Shown in pieces: positions 24,284 to 34,537 of a stretch of 60,219 nt of DNA. Within the stretch, counting starts at the first letter, position 1; each line of letters starts with the position of its first letter. The notes beneath the pieces are model-generated. The model saw nothing but the letters and a program-made list of their open reading frames with translations, did no database searches and was not told where the DNA came from. Source of the DNA: Clostridiaceae bacterium (lineage in GTDB: Bacteria; Bacillota; Clostridia; DSM-8532); contig JAAYFY010000026.1 of assembly GCA_012728015.1 (NCBI GenBank), forward strand, positions 1 to 60,219. Direction: 5' to 3'. Position numbers and translations under genes: made by a program.

Positions 24284-25309
24284 ATGAAACTTAGGGACTT
24301 CTGGTATCCGCTCCCCAGCGAGCTTATAGCGCAGCACCCGGCAGAAAGGCGTGACCAGTCACGCCTTATTGTATTGAGCCGGAAGAATAAAAGCATGGTA
24401 CACAGGACCTTCCGGGATATCCATGAATACCTTGGGAAGGGTGATTGCCTGGTTATAAACAATACCCGGGTTATCCCTGCCCGGCTCCTGGGCGAGAAGG
24501 AAGGGACCGGCGGCAGTATAGAGTTTGTTTTGCTAAAAAGGCTGGAACCTGACGTATGGGAGGTCATACTAAAGCCGGGGCGCCGCGCCAGGGTCGGGAG
24601 CCGTTTTGTTTTCGGGGACGGAAGGCTTAAGACCGAGATCCTTAAGATCGTGGAACAGGGAAACCGCATCGTCAGGTTCCATTATGAAGGTGTATTTGAA
24701 GAAGTGCTGGACCAGGTGGGAATAGTGCCGCTTCCGCCCTACATCACCGCGGACCTTAAGGACAAGGAACGATACCAGACCATTTATTCCAGGGTAAATG
24801 GGTCGGCCGCCGCACCGACTGCCGGGCTCCACTTTACCGGGGAGCTGATGGACCTTCTGAAGGCAAAAGGGGTAGAGGTGGCCGAGGTTACCCTGCATGT
24901 GGGACTTGGGACATTCAGGCCGGTTAAGACCGAAAACATAGAGGAACATCACATGCACAAGGAATTCTACAGTATCCCTGAACAGGCCTGCGAGACAATA
25001 AACCGGGCCCGGAAACGCCATAACAGGGTGATCGCTGTGGGTACCACCAGCGTCCGGGTGCTGGAAACCGCGGCCGACGACCAGGGACTGGTCCGCCCGG
25101 GTCAGGGCGAAACCGACATATTCATCTATCCAGGGTACAGGTTTAAGGTGATAGATGCGCTTATCACCAACTTCCACCTTCCCGAGTCCACCCTTATTAT
25201 GCTGGTTTGCGCCTTCGCGGGGCGGGATTTCATTATCGAAGCGTATAAAGAGGCTATTGAACAGAGGTACCGCTTTTTCAGCTTCGGTGACGCAATGTTT
25301 ATTTATTAG
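24284..25309 (+). CDS. queA: S-adenosylmethionine:tRNA ribosyltransferase-isomerase QueA
   Basis: QueA transfers and rearranges the ribose of S-adenosylmethionine onto preQ1 in tRNA, giving epoxyqueuosine. The 341-residue protein has the family blocks [58 protein letters not shown] and [11 protein letters not shown]. It lies about one kilobase before tgt, with one membrane-protein gene between them. The presence of QueA suggests the cell works from preQ1 rather than only salvaging queuine. Confidence 0.93.
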   Translation: MKLRDFWYPLPSELIAQHPAERRDQSRLIVLSRKNKSMVHRTFRDIHEYLGKGDCLVINNTRVIPARLLGEKEGTGGSIEFVLLKRLEPDVWEVILKPGRRARVGSRFVFGDGRLKTEILKIVEQGNRIVRFHYEGVFEEVLDQVGIVPLPPYITADLKDKERYQTIYSRVNGSAAAPTAGLHFTGELMDLLKAKGVEVAEVTLHVGLGTFRPVKTENIEEHHMHKEFYSIPEQACETINRARKRHNRVIAVGTTSVRVLETAADDQGLVRPGQGETDIFIYPGYRFKVIDALITNFHLPESTLIMLVCAFAGRDFIIEAYKEAIEQRYRFFSFGDAMFIY

Positions 25310-25397
25310 TTTTAATCCAATTCTAATGGGCGTTACATTTTTTTATCATCTACCGGAGGTATAATTCTTTCAGAGGAACATGCGGAGGCGGTGCTCA

Positions 25398-26081
25398 ATG
25401 AATAACAGAAAATATGTGGCCGGCGTCCTGCTGGTGCTGTTGGGGATTGTAATAATAATAGGGAATGTGGGCTTATTTAACATGTCCTGGCTTTTCAGGC
25501 TGTCCTGGCCCATGATCATACTGATGATTTCCGGGTTCTTCTTCCTGGGCTTTGCGTCAAGGCGCCCGTATGGAACCGGACTGCTGGTGCCGGCGGGTTT
25601 TTTCCTGGTGCTGGGCGTGACATTCATTCTTGGCGAGATATTTGGTTACAGGCTGTTGTGGCCCGGGTTTGTGGCGGCACCGGCCATAGGGCTTCTTCTT
25701 TTATACCTGTATGGCTCGAGATCCAGCGGTTTGCTGGTCCCCGTCGGAGTATTGCTCAGCATCGCCAGCATATGCTTTATCTCGGAACTGTTCGGTATTT
25801 GGCGTGTTACCTGGCCAGGATTCATCCTGGCGCCCGCGGTGGGCCTGTTCTTGATGTATCTTGCCGATGGTCATAAGAACAGCGCATTGCTGATCCCGAT
25901 ATTCATCCTGACTTTTGTTTCCATGGTAGCGTTTACTTTTACGCTCTTCTCTTTCCGGGGATTCATGGATATGGTCAAGTACCTTTTCGGCGGCGTTCTG
26001 ATACTGGGAGGTATAATAACCCTTCTGGGAAGGCCGGCGCGCAGGGATCAATACAACCACGACGACCATATGTCGCCGTAA
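25398..26081 (+). CDS. Polytopic membrane protein, LiaI/LiaF-like (DUF5668) repeats
   Basis: A 227-residue protein made almost entirely of seven to eight hydrophobic segments with repeated short motifs such as LFRLSWPMIILMISG, RLLWPGFVAAPAIGL and RVTWPGFILAPAVGL. These internal repeats match the LiaI/LiaF-like transmembrane region. Such regions occur in envelope-stress proteins, but the soluble LiaF domain is absent, so no function can be assigned. ATG 25398 follows GGAGGCGGTG. It separates queA and tgt and does not look related to queuosine. Confidence 0.6.
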   Translation: MNNRKYVAGVLLVLLGIVIIIGNVGLFNMSWLFRLSWPMIILMISGFFFLGFASRRPYGTGLLVPAGFFLVLGVTFILGEIFGYRLLWPGFVAAPAIGLLLLYLYGSRSSGLLVPVGVLLSIASICFISELFGIWRVTWPGFILAPAVGLFLMYLADGHKNSALLIPIFILTFVSMVAFTFTLFSFRGFMDMVKYLFGGVLILGGIITLLGRPARRDQYNHDDHMSP

Positions 26082-26108
26082 GGACGGGCTGTATATATAA
26101 AGGTTTTT

Positions 26109-26157
26109 AAGGCAGGGCAGGGGGCCTTTATGGAAAACCTCTGCCTTTTGTCTTTTT
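26109..26157 (+). terminator. Probable intrinsic terminator
   Basis: AAGGCAG (26109-26115) pairs with CTGCCTT (26141-26147), followed by TTGTCTTTTT. It lies between the membrane-protein gene and tgt. Confidence 0.6.
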
Positions 26158-26262
26158 GGACATAAGCCCGCGGGAACTATAACCGGGCACGTTTTACCGC
26201 CCTGTCTGCATCTTAGCGAAAAGTGGTATAATATCCTCATGTGTCGGAAAAATTCGCTTTGA

Positions 26263-27396
<1,134 letters not shown>

Positions 27397-27455
27397 GCAA
27401 ACCGAAAATGTTCCCGGGCAGGTTATGGCCGATGCGAAATAATATGCCGAAATCA

Positions 27456-27484
27456 TTGCTAATCAACGGCAGATAATGTATAAT
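27456..27484 (+). promoter_or_regulatory. Promoter of yajC
   Basis: TTGCTA (27456-27461) and TATAAT (27479-27484) with a 17-base spacer; the ATG of yajC is 58 bases after the -10 box. Confidence 0.6.
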
Positions 27485-27541
27485 AACCGTGATATTTAAA
27501 TGGAGCAATACTTACGATATCTGTTATAGGAGGTTAACCGT

Positions 27542-27892
27542 ATGCAATTTCTCTTACCTTTCCTGGCAGAAGCTGCTGCCGATGTAGATCCCAACGCAAC
27601 CGGCGCTGAGCTGACAGGCGCTTCTTCAATCTACTCGATTCTTATCCTTATAGTTCCACTGGTTCTCATGTACCTGATCCTTATTGTGCCGCAGAGAAGA
27701 AGAGACAAGAAGATGCGCGAGCTGATCAACAGCACTATAGTCGGGGACGAGATCGTGACCATCGGCGGGCTGTGCGGTAAGATTGTAAATATTAAGGATG
27801 ACGAGGTTACCTTTGAGTCCAGCATAGAACGCACAAAGGTCACAATAAAGAAGTGGGGGATCAAGGAGGTTAAGAAACCCGTACAGGCATAA
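27542..27892 (+). CDS. yajC: Preprotein translocase subunit YajC
   Basis: A 116-residue protein with one membrane span (YSILILIVPLVLMYLILIVP), then PQRRRDKKMRELINS and a small cytoplasmic domain (GDEIVTIGGLCGKIVNI). This is the standard YajC layout. YajC associates with SecDF and helps protein export. The tgt-yajC order is common across bacteria, where secD and secF usually follow; they do not follow here. ATG 27542 follows AGGAGG. Confidence 0.9.
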   Translation: MQFLLPFLAEAAADVDPNATGAELTGASSIYSILILIVPLVLMYLILIVPQRRRDKKMRELINSTIVGDEIVTIGGLCGKIVNIKDDEVTFESSIERTKVTIKKWGIKEVKKPVQA

Positions 27893-28079
27893 CAGCGCGC
27901 AGGTAAGCGTTATCGCCGCGCTGGCATCATTGGGCGTTCATATGAATCTTCGCATAGTTTTGAGTCCCCGGCAAAATATCCGGGGATTCGATGTATAAGG
28001 GCGTTTATCGGTTGCAAAGCCGCTGCCTGAGGCATTTACCGGGCTTCAGGCGAAATACGCCGGAAGGAAAGGCAGGATA

Positions 28080-28604
28080 ATGGAGAACAGGGAAAGGGAT
28101 TTTCTGGCCATAGGAAAGATCGTAAACACCCACGGTGTCAGGGGTGAGCTTCGCGTCATCCCTATGACATCGGACATATCGAGGTTTGATTACCTGCTTT
28201 ACACCTGGATCAGGGTTGAAGGAAAACCCAGGGAGTACAGGGTGTCTAAGGTCCGATACCACAAGCAGTTTGTACTTGTAAAGCTTCAGGGTATCGACAA
28301 TATGACCGATGCCGAAGCCCTCAAGGGCTGTGAGCTCCTGGTTGACAGGCAGAATGCCAGGCCCCTGGAGGAGGATGAGTATTTTATCTGCGACCTTATA
28401 GGACTGATGGTATATGAGGGGGACAAGCTGCTGGGAGAACTGACCGAGGTCCTGGAAACCGGCAGCAACGACGTATACGTGGTGACAGGCGAGGATAGGA
28501 AGGAGATCCTGGTTCCCGCCCTGAAATCGGTCGTGACCCAGGTTGACCTTAAGAACAGGAGGATGCAGGTAAAGCTGCCGGAGGGTTTGCTGGATGAGGT
28601 TTGA
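28080..28604 (+). CDS. rimM: Ribosome maturation factor RimM
   Basis: RimM assists assembly of the 30S head and processing of 16S rRNA. The N-terminal RimM domain ([19 protein letters not shown]) and the C-terminal PRC-barrel ([20 protein letters not shown]) are both complete in 174 residues. The ORF overlaps trmD by 11 bases. The usual upstream genes rpsP and the KH-domain protein, and downstream rplS, are missing from this location. Confidence 0.9.
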   Translation: MENRERDFLAIGKIVNTHGVRGELRVIPMTSDISRFDYLLYTWIRVEGKPREYRVSKVRYHKQFVLVKLQGIDNMTDAEALKGCELLVDRQNARPLEEDEYFICDLIGLMVYEGDKLLGELTEVLETGSNDVYVVTGEDRKEILVPALKSVVTQVDLKNRRMQVKLPEGLLDEV

Positions 28605-29373
28605 CATACTTACGCTCTTCCCGGAGAGCATAGACCGGTTTCTTAACGAAAGCATCATAGGCCGGGCCAGGGAAAAGGGGATCCTGGACATCCGCACCGT
28701 GAATATCAGGGACTTCTCGGCGGACAAGCACAAGAAGACCGACGACTATCCCTATGGCGGCGGGAGCGGCATGGTCATGACCCCCCAGCCCATTTATGAC
28801 GCCTGGAAAAGCGTCGTTGATGAAGTCGGGTACAGGCCGAAGACCATTTACATGAGCCCCCAGGGAAGGCTGTTCAACCAGAAGATCGCCCGGCAGCTTA
28901 AGGAAGAAAAGCACATAATAATCCTGTGCGGTCATTATGAGGGCGTGGATGAGCGTGTCATTGAGGAGATCGCGGACGACGAGATATCCATAGGCGACTA
29001 TGTGCTTACCGGCGGGGAGCTTCCCGCCATGGTGCTGGTAGACTGCGTATCCCGGCTGGTGGACGGGGTTCTGGGCGCGAAGGACGCCTACGCGAACGAA
29101 TCCCACTACGACGGCCTCCTGGAGTATCCCCAGTATACCCGCCCGCCCGTTTTCATGGGAAGAGAGGTGCCGGAAGTGCTGCTATCCGGGCACCATGCGA
29201 ATATTGAAAAATGGCGCTACCTTAAGATGCTGGAGAGGACGAAGGCAAGGCGGCCGGATCTCTACGCCGCCTACGAGGAGAAAAACAGGGAAAAGGTGAT
29301 GGAGGCCTACGGACTTCTGTCCAAAAAGAAAAAAAGAAGAAAAAAATCCAACGGGGTGAACGATGCAGAATAA
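28594..29373 (+). CDS. trmD: tRNA (guanine-N1)-methyltransferase TrmD
   Basis: TrmD methylates G37 of tRNAs and prevents frameshifting. The SPOUT knot motifs are clear: [48 protein letters not shown], and [14 protein letters not shown]. The C-terminal helical domain ends in a lysine-rich tail. Length 259 residues. It overlaps rimM upstream and rarA downstream, so the three genes are read as one operon. Confidence 0.92.
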   Translation: MRFDILTLFPESIDRFLNESIIGRAREKGILDIRTVNIRDFSADKHKKTDDYPYGGGSGMVMTPQPIYDAWKSVVDEVGYRPKTIYMSPQGRLFNQKIARQLKEEKHIIILCGHYEGVDERVIEEIADDEISIGDYVLTGGELPAMVLVDCVSRLVDGVLGAKDAYANESHYDGLLEYPQYTRPPVFMGREVPEVLLSGHHANIEKWRYLKMLERTKARRPDLYAAYEEKNREKVMEAYGLLSKKKKRRKKSNGVNDAE

Positions 29374-30682
29374 GGAGCCTCTAGCGTACAGGATGTCACC
29401 CAGGACCCTGGACGAATTTGTAGGACAGGAGCATATAATAGGTGAAGGCAAGCTGCTTAACCGCATGATCCAGGCGGACAGGATATCGTCGATCATCCTG
29501 TTCGGGCCGCCGGGCACGGGTAAAACCTCCATAGCCCGGATCATAGCCAATACCACCAAGGCGCCATTTTACCGGCTCAACGCCGTTACCGCCGGGGTGA
29601 AGGATGTCAAGCAGGTGGTGGAGGATACCCGGAACACATTCCTGAACCCGGCCGGCAAGTCGGTTCTGTTCATCGACGAGATCCACCGTTTCAACAAGGC
29701 ACAGCAGGATGCCCTTCTTCCCTTTGTTGAAGACGGCACCGTGGTGCTTATCGGGGCCACCACCGAGAACCCGTTCTTCGAGGTGAACAAGGCCCTGATC
29801 TCGAGGTCCACGGTGTTCATGCTCGAGCCCCTGAAGAAGGAGGATATATCCAGGATCATAGACATGGCGCTTGCCGACAAGGACAGAGGGCTCGGGAGCC
29901 TGCCGGTCCTGCTGGATGACGAGGCAAGGGAGTTTTTGCTTGAAGCGGCCGGAGGCGATGCCAGGATCGCCCTTAACGCCCTGGAACTCGCGGTCATGAC
30001 CACCAACATGGACAAGGACGGACAGTACCATATCACCCTGGATGTCATGGTAGACTGCGTCCAGAAGAAACCCGTCCGGTTCGACAAGTCGTCGGAGCAG
30101 CATTATGACAATATCAGCGCATTCATCAAGTCCATGAGGGGCAGCGACCCGGATGCCGCAGTATTCTACCTGGCCCGGGCCCTGTATGCAGGCGAGGACC
30201 CGGAATTCCTGGCAAGGAGGATAATGATCTGCGCCTCCGAGGATGTGGGAATGGCCAACCCAAACGCACTGCTTGTGGCGACGGCAGCCGCGGAGGCTGT
30301 CCGCATGGTGGGCATGCCCGAAGCCAGGATAATACTTGCCCATGCCGCCATCATGGTGGCTGCGAGCCCCAAGTCAAACGCTTGTTATATGGCCATAGAC
30401 AAGGCCCTGGAGGATGTGGAGAACAAGTATACAGGGGAGGTTCCCATGCACCTTAGAAACGCGCCGGCGAAGGGCATGGAGAAACTGGGATACAGCATAG
30501 GCTATAAATACGCCCATGATTATGTGGGTAATATTGTATATGATATGGAATATCTTCCTCCCGAGATGAAGGGTACCCGGTACTATAACCCAACATCAAA
30601 CGGCTATGAGCTCAGGATAAGGGAATGGCTGGAAAAGCGGAGAACGAAGCAGGTGGATATTAAAAAGAAACGAGAGGACTGA
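29363..30682 (+). CDS. rarA: Replication-associated recombination protein RarA (MgsA)
   Basis: A AAA+ ATPase of 439 residues related to clamp loaders. It acts at stalled replication forks. Walker A GPPGTGKT lies at 48-55, Walker B is [11 protein letters not shown] and sensor 1 is [13 protein letters not shown]. The C-terminal tetramerisation region includes [18 protein letters not shown]. It starts inside the end of trmD. The gene is intact. Confidence 0.92.
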   Translation: MQNKEPLAYRMSPRTLDEFVGQEHIIGEGKLLNRMIQADRISSIILFGPPGTGKTSIARIIANTTKAPFYRLNAVTAGVKDVKQVVEDTRNTFLNPAGKSVLFIDEIHRFNKAQQDALLPFVEDGTVVLIGATTENPFFEVNKALISRSTVFMLEPLKKEDISRIIDMALADKDRGLGSLPVLLDDEAREFLLEAAGGDARIALNALELAVMTTNMDKDGQYHITLDVMVDCVQKKPVRFDKSSEQHYDNISAFIKSMRGSDPDAAVFYLARALYAGEDPEFLARRIMICASEDVGMANPNALLVATAAAEAVRMVGMPEARIILAHAAIMVAASPKSNACYMAIDKALEDVENKYTGEVPMHLRNAPAKGMEKLGYSIGYKYAHDYVGNIVYDMEYLPPEMKGTRYYNPTSNGYELRIREWLEKRRTKQVDIKKKRED

Positions 30683-30689
30683 GCTACTC

Positions 30690-31040
30690 TTGAAGGCGAA
30701 ACAATACATTATTATGCGAAGAATCCTGGCATGGATAATGCTTATCTTTTTTATTCTGCTATTTGTGAACCTCATGGTTTTCAGGCTGTATATGACCGAG
30801 TCGGTTATCGCATATGGCACTATTGTAGCCCTATTCCTTTTTACGAAGGGATTAAGCAGGGGAGGTACCGATTATGAAGCCGGAGCAGAAGGAGAAGAAG
30901 ATTCCGGGACAGAAGGAGGAGACTATCTCGGAGAAAATGAAGGATACCAGCCTGGAGAGGATGGGGGAGATGGACTCGGAACAAATGGAGAAGATGGGCC
31001 CGGAGCAGGAGAAAACAGCCGAAACTATGACCGGCAGTGA
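30690..31040 (+). CDS. Small membrane protein with acidic glycine-rich tail, overlapping the sortase gene
   Basis: From a TTG at 30690 the frame encodes two hydrophobic segments (ILAWIMLIFFILLFVNLMVF and SVIAYGTIVALFLFT), then about 60 residues rich in Gly and Glu. The last 167 bases overlap the start of the sortase gene in another frame, and the low-complexity tail may merely be the shadow of that purine-rich DNA. The membrane part ends about where the sortase ribosome binding site begins. It is probably real up to there, but I cannot assign a function. A missed frameshift or stop near 30860 would also explain the overlap. Confidence 0.4.
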   Translation: MKAKQYIIMRRILAWIMLIFFILLFVNLMVFRLYMTESVIAYGTIVALFLFTKGLSRGGTDYEAGAEGEEDSGTEGGDYLGENEGYQPGEDGGDGLGTNGEDGPGAGENSRNYDRQ

Positions 31041-31866
31041 AAGCGGAAGCGCAGCCGAAAAGGAAGCAAAGGGCGAGCCGAAGCCGGGAAAGAAGCCCAA
31101 ACCTAACACCCGCAACCTGGTATCGGCCGTACTCATTGTCGCCGGGCTGATCCTGATCGTTGTCCCTATTGTTATAACTCAAATGAATATGAGCCGGAAT
31201 GAGGATATAATTGACCAGTTTCTCAGGGAAGCTGAGGCGGCGATTGTAGATTACCAGGACGTTTCCCCCGAGGAGGAGATCGTGCTTCCTGTTTTCAGCG
31301 AGGAACAGGAGCCTGCTGAAACGCCTTCGCCGGAACCCGTCTCCGGTCCCGAAGCGACCCCGCCCGATACCACCGGTGATGACAGCCAGGAAGGCGCGTC
31401 AGGGAGCGGGGGCGCCGAAGCAGCGCCGGCGCCCACGAAGAAGCCCCTGATGTCGGAAGAGGAGATCCTGAGAAGGATGACCGGCGTGCTGATCATAGAG
31501 AAGATCAATCTCAGGATGATCATCATGGACGGGGTGGACGAGGAAACCCTACGCGTTGCGGCCGGAAGGATGCCCGAGACCGGGAATTTTGACGAGATCG
31601 GGAACGTGGTTCTGGCCGGGCACCGGAACTATACCTTCGGCAAGTATTTCAACCGGCTGGACGAGCTGGAGCCGGGCGACAGAATAATCGTGCAGACCAA
31701 GACCAGGAAGCTGGAGTACGAGGTATACAAGAAGCACATCATCGAGCCGACCGACCTGTCCATACTCGAGCAGAGCGAAACGGAGAAGATCCTGACCCTC
31801 TTTACCTGCCATCCCGTGGCGATAGCCTCCCACAGGCTTGTCGTCCACGCGAAGCAAATCAACTGA
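30874..31866 (+). CDS. Sortase, class D-like
   Basis: A 330-residue membrane-anchored transpeptidase. It has a charged Glu/Lys-rich cytoplasmic head (residues 1-80), a membrane span at about 82-103, a Pro/Glu/Ser/Gly-rich spacer (130-195) and the sortase domain (200-330). The catalytic triad is H250 in VVLAGHRNYTF, C312 in LTLFTCHPV and R321 in SHRLVVHA. GGGGAGGT before ATG 30874 supports the start. The long cytoplasmic head is unusual. No substrate protein with an LPxTG-like signal was found in the window, so its target is elsewhere. Confidence 0.85.
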   Translation: MKPEQKEKKIPGQKEETISEKMKDTSLERMGEMDSEQMEKMGPEQEKTAETMTGSESGSAAEKEAKGEPKPGKKPKPNTRNLVSAVLIVAGLILIVVPIVITQMNMSRNEDIIDQFLREAEAAIVDYQDVSPEEEIVLPVFSEEQEPAETPSPEPVSGPEATPPDTTGDDSQEGASGSGGAEAAPAPTKKPLMSEEEILRRMTGVLIIEKINLRMIIMDGVDEETLRVAAGRMPETGNFDEIGNVVLAGHRNYTFGKYFNRLDELEPGDRIIVQTKTRKLEYEVYKKHIIEPTDLSILEQSETEKILTLFTCHPVAIASHRLVVHAKQIN

Positions 31867-31867
31867 C

Positions 31868-31885
31868 AAACCACGGGGACGGTTT
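31868..31885. repeat. REP-like short repeat, copy 3
   Basis: AAACCACGGGGACGGTTT can fold with AAACC pairing to GGTTT. Its first 15 bases recur inverted in the terminator ending near 11838, and a variant starts at 11375. Confidence 0.5.
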
Positions 31886-31929
31886 GGGGTGACCCCCTGA
31901 CGGTGTACAGTTTGGGTACGGTAGAATTC

Positions 31930-32010
31930 ACTCGATTTTTATGCATTTTTATCCTATAGGCACTTGGGGACAATCCCCCAAGTGCCTTTTGTGGTCTATA
32001 GTTATCTTTA
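31930..32010 (-). mobile_element. Remnant of the C-terminus of an integrase-type transposase
   Basis: On the minus strand the codons read NYRPQKALGGLSPSAYRI, a good match to the end of rve-type (IS3/IS481-like) transposases, which end in RPHxALGGxTPxEYR. Nothing of the catalytic DDE domain remains, and no inverted repeat pair could be set. It marks the left edge of the A+T-richer accessory stretch. Within it, AGGCACTTGGGG (31958-31969) is mirrored at 31976-31987 and followed by TTT on the plus strand, so it may also stop sortase transcripts. Confidence 0.55.
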
Positions 32011-32048
32011 AGCCTGTTTTTCATAAGCCACAAGACTATCAGATATAT

Positions 32049-32807
32049 GTGAGGGTTGTTATTATTAAAAGAATATCCCCCAATAGCCATCAGCCAATTT
32101 ATTATCAGCTGAAGCAAATTATTATTGAGGCGATACAATCTGGCGAATATAAGGCAAATGATAAACTCCCAACGGAAAAGGAATTATGTGAAATGTACGG
32201 GATAAGCAAGGCTCCGGTTCGTCAAGCGTTGCAGGAACTGGAAGACGAAAACTTTATATATAAAATCCGTGGTAAAGGTTCGTACGTACTATCGGGTTAT
32301 ATCAAGGCGAAGGCCACAAAGCTGAGAAGTTTCAGTGAAGAAATAATTGATTTGGGCCATAAGCCGGGCGCGAAACTGCTTGATAAAAAAATTGTTAATG
32401 CAGACAGTGAGATAGCTGAGAATCTTAAGATAAATGAAGATGATGAAGTTCTTATGGTGGTCCGGCTTCGCTATATTGATGAAGAGATTTACTCTCTTAT
32501 ATACTCATTCTTCCCGATAAAAAACATCCCCAATTTGGATAAGGTTGATTTTAGCGCTGTGTCAATTATGGAAGAAGTAGAAAAGAAGCTTGGCATTGAA
32601 ATGACTTTTGCAACGGTTGTCTTAGAGGCCACCGCAACTATGGCAGAACATGCAGAAATATTGGAACGCAAAACGGGGAGCCCTTTACTGCTGATGAACA
32701 GGGTTACCTATTGCCGGATGAACCAGTCAGAAATTCCTTTTGAATTCGTTAAAGTTTATTTTGTACCAGAAAAATACAAGTTTGAAATACAATTAACAAA
32801 CAAATGA
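32049..32807 (+). CDS. GntR family transcriptional regulator, HutC/UTRA subfamily
   Basis: The N-terminal winged helix is clear (QPIYYQLKQIIIEAIQSGEY, KLPTEKELCEMYGISKAPVR, IYKIRGKGSYV), followed by a UTRA ligand-binding domain of ~150 residues. Such repressors sense small metabolites and usually control the neighbouring genes, here a nucleoside-type permease pair, an amidase and a Maf protein. The start is uncertain: GTG 32049 is chosen because the domain begins about ten residues later, but no good ribosome binding site is visible. The frame runs upstream into the transposase remnant, so the promoter and start may have been altered by the insertion. Confidence 0.75.
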   Translation: MRVVIIKRISPNSHQPIYYQLKQIIIEAIQSGEYKANDKLPTEKELCEMYGISKAPVRQALQELEDENFIYKIRGKGSYVLSGYIKAKATKLRSFSEEIIDLGHKPGAKLLDKKIVNADSEIAENLKINEDDEVLMVVRLRYIDEEIYSLIYSFFPIKNIPNLDKVDFSAVSIMEEVEKKLGIEMTFATVVLEATATMAEHAEILERKTGSPLLLMNRVTYCRMNQSEIPFEFVKVYFVPEKYKFEIQLTNK

Positions 32808-32823
32808 AAGGAAGGGTGATGTT

Positions 32824-33612
32824 ATGAACGTGTTTGATGAAACCTGTAATAAGCTGGTGCTGGGAGGCTTTGTGGCGGCCTTAATAGGGCTGTATTTCGG
32901 TACCGATGTACGCTTCGTAAACATTGTGGCAGCATTGATTGCAGCAAGTATAGCCGGTGCAATCTGGGCATACTGGCCTGCAGTGCTGAGGGTGAAAATG
33001 GGCGTAAGTGAAGTTGTAACCACCTTATTAAGCAATTACATAATTGTAAACTTTACCGAGTATTTCGTGAATTACCCTCTGAGAAGCAGCGGATCATCTG
33101 TGCCGAGGGCAGATTATATTCCGGACAATTTTCATTTCCCGAACCTTTCAGGAGGTCTGTCAGCGACAATAATTGTAGCCATTGCGGCGATAATCCTGGC
33201 GGAACTGTACCGGAAATATTTCGTGAAAGGTTATCAGTTCCGTGTGACCGATGGAAACGAACTGTTTGCGCTGCAGGGCGGGATTGATGTTGACAGGGTA
33301 AGAATCAGAAGCATGCTGATTGGCGGTGCTTGCGCAGGCCTCACAGGCGGTCTGCTGGTTCTTTCCTTAAATTACACCTATGAGGCAAACTTTTCTGCCG
33401 ATTACGGCTTTATCGGATTGCTGGTTGCCCTTATAGCAAATAACAAACCTATAGCAATATTTGTAATCACTATATTGTTTGCAGCCCTTCAGGTCGGAGC
33501 GATAGGCATGCAGGTCTTTACATCATTGCCTTCGGAAATTACAAGAGTCCTGCAGTCCACGATGGTCTTTATTATTGCGGCACAACAGTTCCGGAACAGC
33601 AGGAAGGGATAA
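32824..33612 (+). pseudogene. ABC transporter permease (purine/nucleoside type), N-terminally truncated
   Basis: The 262 residues match the C-terminal three quarters of NupP/YufP-type permeases (VKMGVSEVVTTLLSNYI, GFIGLLVALIANNKP). Full proteins have about 350 residues. The first two spans and the conserved NIGAEGQ segment are absent. The frame starts with a good GGAAGGGTGAT site and residues MNVFDETCNK that do not look like the family, as if an internal deletion fused another gene's start to the permease. The substrate-binding protein and ATPase genes that normally precede it are missing as well. A residual function is doubtful. Confidence 0.6.
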
Positions 33613-33638
33613 AGATAGAGGGGAGGGGGAGTATAAAT

Positions 33639-34531
33639 ATGTTGCAAAGTCTTTATAGATCTATGGTTATCATGGCAGCTCCCTTAATATTGGCATCGCT
33701 CGGAGGTCTGATAACCTATCATGCTGGAATAATAAATGTGGCAATGGAAGGGCTTATTCTTGCCGGCGCTTTTGCTGCGGTAACCTTTTCCTACATGTAT
33801 TCAAGCGGGTTTACTGGTGTGGTCGCAGCGATAATTGTCGGCATTTTATTTTCACTATTGTATTCGCTGTTTGTTACGACCTTGAAATCCGATAATTTTG
33901 CGATCGGATTTGCAATGAATATTTTTATAGAGTCGGCGACAGTTTACTTAACAAGGGTTTTGTTTGTCGGTGAAAATGCCTTTAATTCTCCCAAAATCCA
34001 GGCCATACCGGCGTTGAACATTAATTTCGGCGCTAATATATTGAATGTACTGCTGTCAAAATACAGCATTCTTGTATATATAGCAGTTGTATTATCTTTT
34101 GCGGTATCATATATGATATTTAAAACACCATACGGCCTTTGGCTCAGAGCTGCCGGGAGTTATCCCGAGGCCCTGTCCACGGCAGGAAAAAAGTCGGACT
34201 CACGCAGTATGGGGCAAGCATATTAGCGGGGATATTATGCGGGTTGGCAGGAGCCCAGTTGTCCCTTTCAAATGTTGTTATGTTCAACCGTGGAATGAGC
34301 GGTGGAAGGGGATTTATGTGCCTTGCCATAATCCTCATAGCCCAGGGAAGACCCAAAACAGTTCTGATATTATCGATTGTATTCGGTATGTTTGAAGCCC
34401 TTTCCATACAACTGAAATCCACCGATATACCTTCTCAGTTTTTAACCATGTTCCCGTATATTATGGCAATATGTACGCTCATTTTGCTGCAAGCCAGAAG
34501 GGGACACACACTAAAAGCCGAACAGGAGTGA
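33639..34531 (+). pseudogene. Second ABC permease (NupQ type), interrupted by a one-base frameshift
   Basis: Two frames together make one complete permease of ~297 residues. The first (33639-34226) runs from MLQSLYRSMVIMAAPLIL to EALSTAGKK. The second continues VGLTQYGASILAGILCGLAG and ends at 34531. The break falls in an A run at 34187-34192: six A are present and seven would restore the frame. It belongs to the same nucleoside or purine uptake system as the truncated permease before it. Decay, an assembly error or slippage on the A run are all possible. Confidence 0.75.
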
Positions 34532-34537
34532 GTTCAC

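Noticed and set aside
29396-30343. 315-codon antisense frame in rarA
   Set aside because: Shadow frame; the AAA+ motifs on the plus strand account for the sequence.
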